DNA of 64,000 nucleotides from NCBI GenBank assembly GCA_002633025.1, contig NMRB01000393.1, positions 103,806 to 167,805 of the forward strand, given 5' to 3'. The position numbers were made by a program, and so were the translations under genes. Positions 12,130 to 22,880 of this stretch are shown piece after piece. Position 1 is the first letter of the stretch, and each line of letters begins with the position of its first letter. This stretch comes from Notospermus geniculatus (Eukaryota; Nemertea; Pilidiophora; Heteronemertea; Lineidae). The notes beneath the pieces are model-generated. The model saw only the letters and a list, made by a program, of their open reading frames with translations. It was not told where the DNA came from and ran no database searches.

Positions 12130-14346
12130 TTAAAAGTCCAACTTTGAGGTCCCACTCCCCAATCCACAGCCTCCAGTGCTGAGTACAGCAACTGGATCCT
12201 CCTGAGGTCCTCGGCTTGCTGTTTCTGATAAATCTGGTGGTAGATGCAGTTTCTGAAAGGAGAGTAAGAATTTTACAAAACGATTCTCCAGAAATGTATT
12301 AGAGGACCTGAAAAACATTGTGGACAGAATGAGTGGTGCAATTAAATGCAGTTGACCATTTGTCGCCACCTACCTCAATAGTGAATTTCTTTCTTCTCAG
12401 CTTGAAAGCGAGATCCAGGGAATCTGGCATATGACAGAGCAGTGAGTTTAGACGTGGAAGCTGACGAATATTGAATAAACCTGAAATGATTAGAAATAAA
12501 TGGTCATGTTCAACAGAAGTCCTGTTGAAAGAGGAACTGGTTGTTCTCCAAACGCATGAATAGAACTACATCTATGTCATAGCATAACCCTTACCATGAT
12601 AATCTCTAAAGGCAGGATTTTTCTCTTTAGATGACCCAGCAAATGAATCAACTTGTACAGCAGTATCACAGAGTCGTTCCAACTGCCTCGCATAGGCCTG
12701 CTCTTGAAACAAATGTGTAGGTACAGTCAAAACACACACGGCATATGCACTTCTCAGTAATGACCGAAGAGCATACAAAAACTGAGGTAATGAGGGATCG
12801 TGGAATCCATCTGTCCGTACGCCAGCTTCTCCCCACAGTGGTGATCCTAAAGAGTGGATTCCGATCCTGAGGATATTCCTCTTGGCTCCTGCTGCAGCAG
12901 CAGTGCTGTATTGTCCATCCTCGATCTTGGTCTTCAGCTTCATCAGCAACTTTCGGTAGCGAGGATTCATAACGTTGTCACTAGACTGTTGTGTGTTGGG
13001 GCATTCACTTTCCACATCAAAAAGATACTTATCCACATTTTCTATGAATTGTGCATCCATTGTTTTCGTCAAGTCGTAGTAATGTCCAAATTTCAATCCA
13101 CCTTGCATGGTGCTCTGCAATAGAGGAGTACAAAAATCGGAAAAGATAGATCTAGATAAATGTTCCCTTCATGTAGAACCAACAATAACCCACTGGACAG
13201 GAAAATATTGCAGAAGATATACTGGTACCATATTTACACCCTTCATTTGCAGACAAAGCACTTATAAGTTATACAACACTGGCTATACAAAGGATAGTAT
13301 CTAACCTGATGCTGAGGAAGATTTTGATATCTCCAGGCGATTTTCATAGAGTCATTGCCATCCCCGGACTTTGGTGGTCTATCTTCTCCTGGGTCATCAA
13401 TCAATGGTGCAGGAAGCTCCTTCAAAAGGGCAGCAGCTTCCAAATCAGCAGATGCACTCCCAACGAACAATCCATGTGAACTGACCACACCCTCTGCCAA
13501 GAAGTATTTCAGTAGCAGCTTGCTGTAGTTGCCATAAACATCCTCCTCTGAAATTAAACCAATAATAGTCACGGTACTGGTACCGGTCGGTACCGGTAGT
13601 AAAATAATATAGCCCATTGGATGTCCAACTCAGAGTCAACGAAATTGAAATCAAACATTTTCCGACTTCATATACAGGATCAGGGGTCCGCAGGATCAGT
13701 GCACTGAGTGACTGACAACTTACCAATAAGAAGGACTGTTCCAACTGCAAGACCACCTCCTGGAAGGAAAGGGAGAAATCAACTTAACTGTCATTCATGG
13801 CTTCCCACTTGGGAGAGAGGCCGAGCACTGTCACCACCACGTAGGCCTATGCCTAATAGTACTAATAGCAGGATCAAGGAGGTATAGCCTAGGCTATAGG
13901 CCTCGAGGTAGGTGGTCGGTGGCACGGGGCGCGGGCGGCACGGCCGACCGATGGCGATGAGGGCTGGCTATGCCTACCCAACCAAACTAGCCACCCCGTG
14001 GCTGACGACACAAGAGGTAGCATTTTTCTATTCACATACATGTAGCCTAGGGGCATATTCAAGGGTAGGGGGGTATCCAAGCCCCTGCATGCCTGGTCAA
14101 TGCTGGCCTTGGCCTATGCATGCATGACATGCACAGATGCATTGCTGCAATGCAGTGCAAGTGGTGGACAAGAAAAATGAGCCCACAAAATGGGCATATG
14201 ACTGTACCAATGACACTATCCAAGGAAGGTATCCCTGTAGATACTAGTAATTGATTATTGTGTATAGAAGGACGCGTCCCGGGAATTTGGATAACCTTAG
14301 AGCGGCTCTTTTTCTGAAAACTTGTTGCAGCAGTGGGCGCAGCCAT
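12130..14346 (-). CDS. ELP4: Elongator complex protein 4
   Basis: ELP4 forms the ELP4-5-6 RecA-like ring of Elongator, which modifies wobble uridine in tRNA anticodons. Six coding exons on the minus strand, all phases agreeing: 14208-14346 (ATG 14344-14346), 13724-13759, 13306-13547, 12595-13114, 12374-12480, 12130-12252 (TAA 12130-12132); 388 aa against about 424 in human. Recognisable blocks in order are PGTRPSIHNNQLLVSTGIPS, GGGLAVGTVLLI, LLLKYFLAEG, MKIAWRYQ, FGHYYD, NILRIGIHSLGSPLW, a run ending FRDYHG, then KLHLPPDLSETASR and the C-terminal KLDF. As in other ELP4 proteins no canonical Walker A lysine motif is visible. The gene is divergent from the Rieske gene. It appears intact. Confidence 0.96.
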
Positions 14347-14628
14347 CTTGAATTGCGATCACCTGTCCTTGTACCTGGTACCCGGTCCTGATTCGTACAT
14401 TGGCTGTACACAGTCGTGGGAGGGCAGGTGATATCCTTAGCTATTCCATTGCTGATTGGTCCGTTGGTGAGGACGCGTTTAATAGTTCTTCACATTGCCA
14501 GCGAGGGGCAGGTAAGTGCTTCCGGGTTTTTGACAGCATTGGCCTCACGTGTTTTCCTCTAAAAACATGATTCAAAGCTCCTGAATTCCGTCCTGTTCCT
14601 TTCTTTCGATTATGTTAGCATTTTACCT
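14347..14628. promoter_or_regulatory. Bidirectional promoter region, ELP4 / Rieske protein
   Basis: Only 282 bp separate the two start codons. The segment holds both 5' UTRs and a shared promoter, with a CACGTG E-box at 14546-14551 and a GC-rich block near 14460-14520. I see no clear TATA box. Inference from geometry; transcription starts are not known. Confidence 0.6.
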
Positions 14629-16145
14629 ATGTCTGAACAAACAGACAAGATATATTTTCCAATCCCTGATGTGAAACTACAAGGTAGAAAAAGCAAGCTT
14701 GATGTCAAATTAGAGCCTATTCAACTGTTCAATCAAAAATCCCTAGCTATCTATCAAAGCACATGCATACAGATACATGACCATATACTCACTACACCAC
14801 TGAACTATAGGCCTGACTGCACAGTGAGAGTCCCATTCCCGGTAGAACTTTAGAATCCCTGGTCAGAAGTGACACACAATGGAAATCCTATTATACAATG
14901 CGGCTTATTCCGTCAATCGATGACCAGGGATCAGGGCGGGCCGGGACAGGGGATTGTAAAGTCGTTCCGGATAGGCATATACCTTTACTTCTAATTCTCA
15001 CGTTCTTTTCCAGATCTATATGATTGGTCAGTGTTGTTTGAAGGGGATGAACTTAATGACTGCAGCAGTGAGCAGTCTGTTATGCACACCTGCAACAAGA
15101 AATCTGCCAAAAAGGGAGGTAAACTTGTCCGTGTGAATGACACGGATGTTGCTCTCTTCAGATTTGGTGATGCAGTGTTTGGAATCAATGAAAGATGTCC
15201 ACATGCAGGTTCGTTTTCCTCAGTATGTGCTTGTCATAAATGAGCATTTTTTGGTGGGGAAGCCAACATGATCAATGCTGAATTTCATTGCACACATTCT
15301 TATGGGTTGCTACAAGGCTCTGACGTGGTGAAAAGAAGGGATGCAGTGTATCTGNGGATACCCCTGGTCAGAAGTGACACACAATGGAAATCCTATTATA
15401 CAATCGTAACAATGCGGCGTATTCCGTCAATCGATGACCAGGGATCAGGGGATTGTAAAGTCGTTCCGGATAGGCATATACCTTTACTTCTAATTCTCAC
15501 GTTCTTTTCCAGATCTATATGATTGGTCAGTGTTGTTTAAAGGGGATGAACTTAATGACTGCAGCAGTGAGCAGTCTGTTATGCACACCTACTGCAACAA
15601 GAAATCTGCCAAAAAGGGAGGTAAACTTGTCCGTGTGAATGACACGGATGTTGCTCTCTTCAGATTTGGTGATGCAGTGTTTGGAATCAATGAAAGATGT
15701 CCACATGCAGGTTCGTTTTCCTCAGTATGTGCTTGTCATAAATGAGCATTTTTTGGTGGGGAAGCCAACATGATCAATGCTGAATTTCATTGCACACATT
15801 CTTATGGGTTGCTACAAGGCTCTGACGTGGTGAAAAGAAGGGATGCAGTGTATCTGTAGATAAATACCGGTATGCCAATGACTGCCCCAGTTGAATTTCC
15901 ATGCTAACTCTTTCTTTTTAGGCGGTCCTCTCCATATTGGCGATATTGAGGTGTTACCAGACAGGTCCATCTGTGTTCGTTGCCCGTGGCATAGCTGGAA
16001 GTTCGATGTCATGACAGGAAAATCACGTATTCCAATCGGACAGAATCTACTTGCTGAGACTTATGAAATTATTGTGAAAGAGAATGGAGATCTCAGGATT
16101 GCATTTGATAAACTTGGACCTGGTTGTTTTAGTGAAGACTTCTGA
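14629..16145 (+). CDS. RFESD: Rieske [2Fe-2S] domain-containing protein, RFESD-like
   Basis: Small soluble Rieske protein of unknown substrate. Coding exons: 14629-14683 (ATG 14629; the donor phase CAA G| exactly fits the next acceptor), 15014-15208, and 15922-16145 (TGA 16143-16145), giving 157 aa. Cluster ligands are Cys and His of CPHAGG, split by the intron at 15208/15922, and Cys and His of CPWHSW in the last exon; GPLHIGDIE lies between. The middle exon occurs twice (15014-15208 and 15513-15710). The second copy has one extra codon (TAC), and both have good splice sites. Exon length is divisible by three, so using both would stay in frame but would duplicate the first ligand pair. A single N at 15355 separates the copies, so an unmerged allele is the simpler explanation. 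Confidence 0.88.
14857..15856 (+). repeat. Direct duplication of the Rieske middle-exon segment (about 500 bp), probably assembly artefact
   Basis: Copy 1 is 14857-15354 and copy 2 is 15362-15856, starting with CCCTGGTCAGAAGTGACACA in both. They differ by small indels (a GGGCGGGCCGG block only in copy 1, an extra TCGTAACAA in copy 2). Copy 1 ends in TATCTG directly followed by N at 15355, exactly where copy 2 continues into unique intron. This is the pattern expected when two allelic contigs fail to merge. Confidence 0.85.
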
Positions 16146-17810
16146 CTCAGGAAATCCTTTTTTAGTATTTTCCCCCAATTAACATAAAAGTGATCTGATA
16201 GCCATGACCGCATTGCACCTATAGGTTAGCATTTTTTTCCTGTTTGCAACCACACTAGCTGTGGGAATGGTTTCAGGAGCATCTTGCTTCCATCAGATTA
16301 GAAATTCAACAACCCATGGAGGAATCAAATCTTCGTGTGCTGGACGCAAACAACAACCAAGATTCCACTTTCATAAGACAATAACTGGACCCTTATGACA
16401 ATATTACATTCTTTATTCACATGAATCTGGACAGGTTCATGCACAGTCTTTGGTCAATGGTATCAACGACAATACAAGATTTCTGTGGAGATGATGAGGA
16501 CAGCGTCCGTGACAATGGATAACCAGAATTAATCCATTATTAGTCCATGATGAGTAATAGTGTCACTCAGGACTGCTAACAATAATAATGCCACTCACAG
16601 ACTGATTCTGCCCCTGCCAGCTGTTCCTCCCCATCGGCTGTCCCTTTGTTCATTCACATCGTGGTCTAGAGATAGCTACGCAGAAATATCATCTTATTAC
16701 TTGATAACCAGAACTAGAGTTCATTCTGCTCGAAAAGAAGTACATGTATTCGCCATCTCAGGAAAAACATAGTGTAGTGCTGAATACATGGTACATGTAT
16801 TATTTTTCACCATAAGTGTACATGAACCCCTATCTATACATCAATAAATAATTACATCCAACATATCATCTGCTTTAGTACAATTTACATTTGTACACAA
16901 TTATGAATACACAAATTCATGGGCAATATGTACATAACTATCATTTATTTCATAATCAGTGAATTGATGACTCTGTATCTTGAATTCTTGGCGATTTTGG
17001 GAGTGGGTTGTGCCATTCCTATTTCTCAACCACTGCAACTTAAAGCATTGTCCATGAAAACGTAACAAAGACCATTGATTAGCATGGAGTTCCTACAACT
17101 TCCCATCATGGCTACACATTTTATCCTATCCATTACAACACAAAACTGAAAATGTCCAATGGCAGTCCATGGATGTATACATGTACTTGTACACATCTTT
17201 ATCTATCCCTGGTACAAATCACACCAGAGTTTCCAGAGTACCCACAGAAGTCCTCAATAACTCAAAATGTAGATGAATCTACTGTATTCTAGACTACACT
17301 TATCTCTATATCATGATCACATGTATAATACATCATGCCAATCTTCTCATTGACTAATTGTGACCGGGTCTGTGAAAACCCGGCCAAAGTCGCTGGGGAG
17401 TGACATAGGCCTTGATCATACCTGCCCTTTGTTACACAATCGATAAGGCTTTATTTGGCGCTAACAGACCGTCGTCTTTTTATTGTGATGTAACCTATTA
17501 ACCCTGCGGTGTTCAGCGACTTAGGGCGGGTTTTGCCAGACAGGGTCACAATTATCCACAGCCCAATTCCATGCCGGGGCTTGTATATTTGAGAAACGTT
17601 TTGTTGTCTGGTATCATTCAATAAAGCCCAAATTTCTTCAGCAATCTCAGAAAGCCACAGACTGAGATGTTTGTTGTGATTTAACAAGTTCTGGAATGTT
17701 TGGTTGTTTGGATTCTTTTCACAGTCCCAGTCCAGATTTCACAAAATGTAAGAGCCTGTTCCCACCCAATGGTCTTGAATAAGGTGAGGTTCTCATGTTC
17801 TTCCATCATT
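16146..17810. other. Convergent spacer: Rieske 3' end and RNASEK 3' UTR
   Basis: No exon seen. TTTATT at 16412-16417 (AATAAA on the minus strand) is a plausible RNASEK poly(A) signal, implying a 3' UTR of about 1.4 kb on that gene. One TIR MITE lies at 17356-17553. Confidence 0.55.
17356..17553. mobile_element. TIR MITE with AATTGTGACC termini
   Basis: About 198 bp. Left end AATTGTGACCGGGTCTGTGA; the complement of the right end starts AATTGTGACCCTGTCTGGCA. Both are followed by AAACCCG and AAGTCGCTG. The interior is short and non-coding. It sits in the presumed RNASEK 3' UTR. Confidence 0.75.
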
Positions 17811-19207
17811 TTACTGCATGACATAATTCTGCCTTGTATTCAATCGATATTGAATTCCAGAGAAGACTAGAATACACACATAAACTCCAGCCGCAACAAA
17901 ACAGTTATTTGAAGCCTGATCATATTTTTTATATACATAGTCCATATTCCACGTTGTACCTTGCTTCCATTCCGATTCTTTTATAGGAAGGTCTTCTGCA
18001 AAGGCAACAGCATGGACTCGGAGGAAGATGCCCATCAGAGCCTGAAACAAAAGAATACACTTGTAAGTTTCCCATGAATGAATGATAGTCAGTCCACCCG
18101 TTACCACCACAACCACAGCACAGGCACACCCAGCAGTAGTCTCAGTAACTGGGACTCTGATGCTGCGCTTTTGCTTTTACAAACTGACTTTTACATAGCG
18201 CGCATACAGAGTCTCAGATTGCCCAATACATTCCCTGTGGAGCAATTCCCGCACGGAATTCCGTGCGCCGCTGTTAATTCACAAACCAACACGAAAATCC
18301 GCAATATTGTATTCCTGTGTTGTTGAGCTACCGTCGATACACCATTCCGAGTGAATTCAGTAAAATCCCATCCTTATTTACTTCACAAATCGAGTTTGAA
18401 ATCCACTTCTCGAATCTAAATGTACAGGCCGGTGACACGCCATGATGGGAGTCTCGCGCAATGCAGTTGCGCAGTCATGGCAGTTGACGTTAGTCTCGTT
18501 CTCATCCAGTGTCAGCGACTACGCCCAGTCACGTGACCTCGGATCATGTGACAGCTACGTGTTGCAGACTTGTTTACATGAGTTAGTGACATTTCGACGG
18601 AGTTTTGTATCAAAGTTTTTTCCTAATTTGTGCCAATTTTTCAGTCTTTTGGAATACCACTATGAGACATAAGGATACATGAAAGGATTCACGGCATTTG
18701 ATATTTCTAAATTAGTCAGGTTTGCGAGTAATTGGGCATTTTATTCAGTACATGCCAATACACTATGCTCCACAGGGCGCATATGGGTAAACCATAACGT
18801 CCCAGGCAATAGCCGTCAATGTCATATCGTAAAAGAAGCTATGCCTGGGCGATATGGTTACCGTAACTAACCCAGCAGCACTCAGCAGGCACAGGCACAC
18901 TGCACGGCTGGGGGGGGGGGCAAAGTCCTCCCCGAAAAAGTAACCGTCCTTTTATAAGGCCTATTCTATACGCTACACCAATATTGAGCATGAGTACAAA
19001 TGACCATGGTGACCCTGTGTACAACACAGTATATCTATTTCCGGACACTTTGCGTGTATATTCACGTGCAATTGTACACGTCCGATTTCCGGATTCCATC
19101 TTTCCAAAACTACGATGGGTTATAAACTAAATACTAACCAGCTGTATGATTCCCCAGGCCCCTAGCACGAGCCAGCATATAGAACACTTCAGCCCGCAGA
19201 TCGGCAT
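17811..19207 (-). CDS. RNASEK: Ribonuclease kappa
   Basis: Two coding exons: 19139-19207 (ATG 19205-19207) and 17811-18041 (TAA 17811-17813), 99 aa, the usual size of the family. RNASEK is a small two-span membrane protein of endosomes that associates with the V-ATPase. Exon 1 encodes MPICGLKCSICWLVLGAWG, matching the conserved CG-x-C...GAWG start, and the first span ends at the exon junction. Exon 2 continues LMGIFLRVHAVAFAEDLP, a loop, then SNNCFVAAGVY starting the second span, and ends in QYRLNTRQNY. The 1.1-kb intron contains a GTCACGTGAC site. The gene is divergent from PLEKHF. Confidence 0.95.
18528..18537. promoter_or_regulatory. Palindromic GTCACGTGAC (CLEAR-type E-box) in RNASEK intron 1
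   Basis: The decamer equals the consensus of the CLEAR element bound by TFEB/TFE3-type bHLH factors at lysosomal genes. Its place in intron 1 of a V-ATPase-associated gene is suggestive. Function is inferred from sequence only. Confidence 0.4.
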
Positions 19208-19413
19208 GGCTGTTTTTTGGCTCTCAGAGTGATAAACGGGAGAATTTTTGGAAAAGTTTTCCTTCTTCCTGAAAATGGAGAGAAGTCATGTGACGTGACG
19301 TCGGGTGGGTAGACTGATCCTTTATCCTTGATACGCTCCGCTACGCATGCGGAACGGTACGAGGGCAGTGACCAGGCTAGTTGGGTGGGATCACGTGATC
19401 CAGGAAGTTCAAG
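19208..19413. promoter_or_regulatory. Bidirectional promoter, RNASEK / PLEKHF
   Basis: 206 bp between divergent start codons. It contains ATCACGTGAT at 19390-19399, GTCATGTGAC at 19285-19294 and an overlapping CRE-like GTGACGTC near 19295-19302. Both genes work in endosomes or lysosomes, so co-regulation through the E-boxes is plausible. No TATA box seen. Confidence 0.6.
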
Positions 19414-22400
19414 ATGGTGGACAGACTTGGTAAGGGGTGTTGATCATTTTGGCATGAAAAATTGGCAGACATCGCATAAATAACTGCCTACTTGTTCATC
19501 AGAACCTCCACATATCTCTTTCCCACCATTCAGAGAATATTTGTACGTTCATTGTCATATTTATTGTCGTGATGACAGGTTCGATTTTTGGTTGGACTGT
19601 CTGTGGTAGGCTAGGCCTAGCTACAGAGCTAGGCCCTAGGGGTAGGCTAGTGTAGTGGTAGCCAGTCTGCTCTGCCTCTGCTCAGATCTGCATAATGCCT
19701 ATCACATCAATCATCATATCATCAACAGCATCATGTTAGGCCTATTTTATATTTGGACAAGCTATATAGGCCTAGCTACATGTACACACTGGATTGGGAT
19801 ATGGAAAGCAGCATCCATCCTCCGTCAAAAAACATTTGTTGCCATTTTTTGGGTAGGTCTATCACCGTGTCTATTGCAATACCATCCATGCCATCACTGA
19901 CACTGGCATCAGTCAGTCATCACCACCACACACACACGCGAGACCATGGATGATGCCATACAAATGTACCACAGTAGTAGGCTATGGATGGGCCAACCCA
20001 AGGCGTACTACAACATCAGTGTCGGTCATGATGCCGAAACCTTTTGCTAATTCTTATCCTGCCAATGTAGGCCCAATTTATTTTAATTTTATATATATGG
20101 CTCAATAAACTTATTATTTGTCATTCATATTATCTTATACAGCTACACCTCTTGATAATCATAGGCATAACAGTGTGAACCTTTCAATTAATTAAATATT
20201 TCAATAGATGATATTATTATTATGGCCTTTTAAACCAGATTTAAGGGAAAGTGACCCCATTTTTATTGAACTTATGGTTCAGTGAATATATTGTTTCTAG
20301 ACAGGTAACTTCAGTTGTTTATCAGTACTATTGTTCTGATTCAGTGATTGTGCCTGGAAAAAAATGGGACATCATCTCCAAAAGTTAGGTACTGTAGGAG
20401 AGCAAAGTATTATTGTATATACTGGTTTTATTCATGATTTAACTCGGGGCCAAAGCCAGGGAGATTTAAGAGTTAAAAGTACAGTGACCATTGCAATCAC
20501 CAACAGCTCATATCAAATTCTTCTTTCCAGTCAACACAGAAGTCAACAGCCGGCGAATAGCCACTGTTGAAAAATGCTTTGGAAGTTCAGGCCAGGTGAG
20601 AAGTGTTTCGTGAGAATGTCATTTATCACTGTTGGAAGTAGGCTATCTGAACAAAGATCAAGAAAAGCTGTTCAAAATTCCTGATGATATTGAATTCTTT
20701 CTGGAATTAAAGTCATCAATAGATATATTCTCTTTACTTTCTATGAATTATTTTGTTTGTCTCTTTATTCAGCCATTAACTGTCCCTGGCAGAGTTCTGG
20801 TCGGGGAAGGTGTACTTACAAAGATGTGTCGTAAAGGTCCCAAACCTCGCCAGTTCTTCCTGTTTAACGATATCCTTGTTTATGGTAACATTGTGATCAG
20901 CAAGAGAAAATACAACATGCAGCACATAATTGACATGGTTGATGTTAAGTTACAGTCTGTGGAGGATTCAGATGGTAAGTGTCTTATTAGGTTGCAAATT
21001 GGGAAAGGGCTAAATGGGAATAACCCTACTCATTGATAGATAGTTCCTGTTACCCATGCAGTAATTTCTCGAACTTCTTATCTGCAGGTCTTCGGAATGG
21101 CTGGCAGATAATAAGTCCTAAGAAGTCATTCACAGTGTATGCTGCTACTGCCACGGAAAAGTCAGAATGGATGGCGCACATCAATAAATGTGTCCAGGAT
21201 TTATTGGCAAAAAGTAAGGAGATAATTGTGTTTTCTTAGATATTTTCTGTGTGGATGTACTGGGCTGGTTGGGAAGAAAATCATCAATTTATTTTATGAA
21301 CTCCACTTCGTGAGTATTAGAGTTTTTTGGATGAACCATTGAGTGTGTGTCTCTCACTGTCTTGTGTGGAAGTATAGGGGTTAATGTCCTTTTGAGGATG
21401 TGGACCTGTCCTCCATGCTGGACACATGTATCCGCGAATTATGTCACTAGGATATCTATGCATTCCTGATGATGTTTGTGATGGGCAGAAGAACAGGGAT
21501 CTATTTAACAAGCTGAGACCATGTAAATGATCACGTACCAGCCTGATTTTGTTAATTTCATCTGTCAAATGTTTCCATTATAGGAGGCCATGGGCAGACG
21601 AATGAAGTGTCACCTGTGTGGATACCTGATTCAGAGGCATCTAAATGTATGTTGTGCCAAAAGACGGTGTTTACAGTTATACAGAGAAGGGTAAGTAATA
21701 CCATGTTCCCTTTCTCGAGAGAAAAAGGGTTCAGGAAAAGCAACAAATTAAAGTCCGAAAGCAACCTACCGGTAATTGTTTATGTTTTCAGCATCATTGC
21801 AGAAAGTGTGGGTTAGTTGTATGTGGTATCTGCTCAACCAAAAAAATGGCGCTTCCTATGCAATCAACAAAACCGCTGCGTGTTTGTGACCAATGTTTCA
21901 ATAATTCTGAAGATGCCAGCAAGGTGACAAATACAAAACCAGGTTGGTGTATACTTTTGCCTTCTACATGCCTGAGTAAATCATCTTATTTTGCAATTGT
22001 TATGAAAAATTCTAAACAAACTTCATGGTTTAAATGGAACTTGCTTTGAATTTTTTCTCACATTTCCAGACATGATGCCACAGGAAGACAGCTCTGACAG
22101 TTCATCTTCGGAAGATGAGGAGGAAATGAACAATGGAGCAACAGGCAATATGGCTGACTCTGAAAAAGATTCAGAGGTGAGTATGAAGGGGTAGCTGAAT
22201 CAATTCCTTCCAAAGGTTGACTGCTTATCAGTTTGTGATGTTTTCTGTACGCCGTTCAGCTTTAATTGTAGTTTTCATATGCATGCTTTAGTAGCCTTCT
22301 GTGTAGTGTTTTATGTCATAAAAGTTTGATATAAAACTTGTAAATTTATCACAGTAACACCTTTTCATCCATATCGTCTCCTGCACGTAGATTCCCTCTC

Positions 22401-22575
22401 CTGCTTATTTGTGTTGTTCATGTTCAACTTCATGCTCACTCACAATTTTGTTGAGTTCGAAACTCAGAATGTCGGTGGTTGTGTCATCAATGTCTTGTGA
22501 CGCTTTATGTTTCCCTCGCTTTTCAATTGTTGTGTTTATTTTTAGCCAACATTCTATGAAGACAAAAAGGAATAG
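19414..22575 (+). CDS. PLEKHF2: Phafin: PH and FYVE domain-containing protein
   Basis: Phafins bind PI3P on endosomes and lysosomes. Eight exons, phases agreeing: 19414-19429, 20531-20595, 20773-20974, 21088-21213, 21584-21690, 21792-21942, 22070-22176, 22546-22575 (TAG); 267 aa. The start MVDRL is identical to human phafins. The PH domain (about residues 28-135) begins PLTVPGRVLVGEGVLTK and contains RQFFLFNDILVYGNI and FTVYAATATEKSEWM. The FYVE finger begins at VWIPDSEASKC (residue 148 on) and carries the PI3P-binding RRHHCRKCG across the 21690/21792 junction, with CQK and CDQC zinc ligands. The acidic serine-rich tail (SSDSSSSEDEEE) is also typical. The last exon (PTFYEDKKE) is short and is the least certain part. 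PLEKHF1 versus PLEKHF2 cannot be decided in an invertebrate. Confidence 0.95.
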
Positions 22576-22880
22576 AGATTTGTCAGCAGATCACAGTGTT
22601 TTGTTTTGATAGGTAATTATGAATAGTTGAATCATATTCACAAAATAAGTCTGCTGGTGAGTGTGGGATATGCAGCCAGTGCCTCAAAGTTTACCTTCAT
22701 GGTGCTTTGAAATGTAATCAATGCCTGTAGGTGATGTTGGCTGACCAGCAACGCCACGCAGGAGTATCATGTGCATCGTATATGCATAAATGCATTGCAC
22801 TTACAGCAAATGCAGGCACATGTGGCAGACGGACTGAAGAAAACAACTGTGATGACAACAAATCAAGGGCTGTATTCATT

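Noticed and set aside
12854-13123. Plus-strand frame of 89 codons
   Set aside because: Antisense shadow of the large ELP4 exon.
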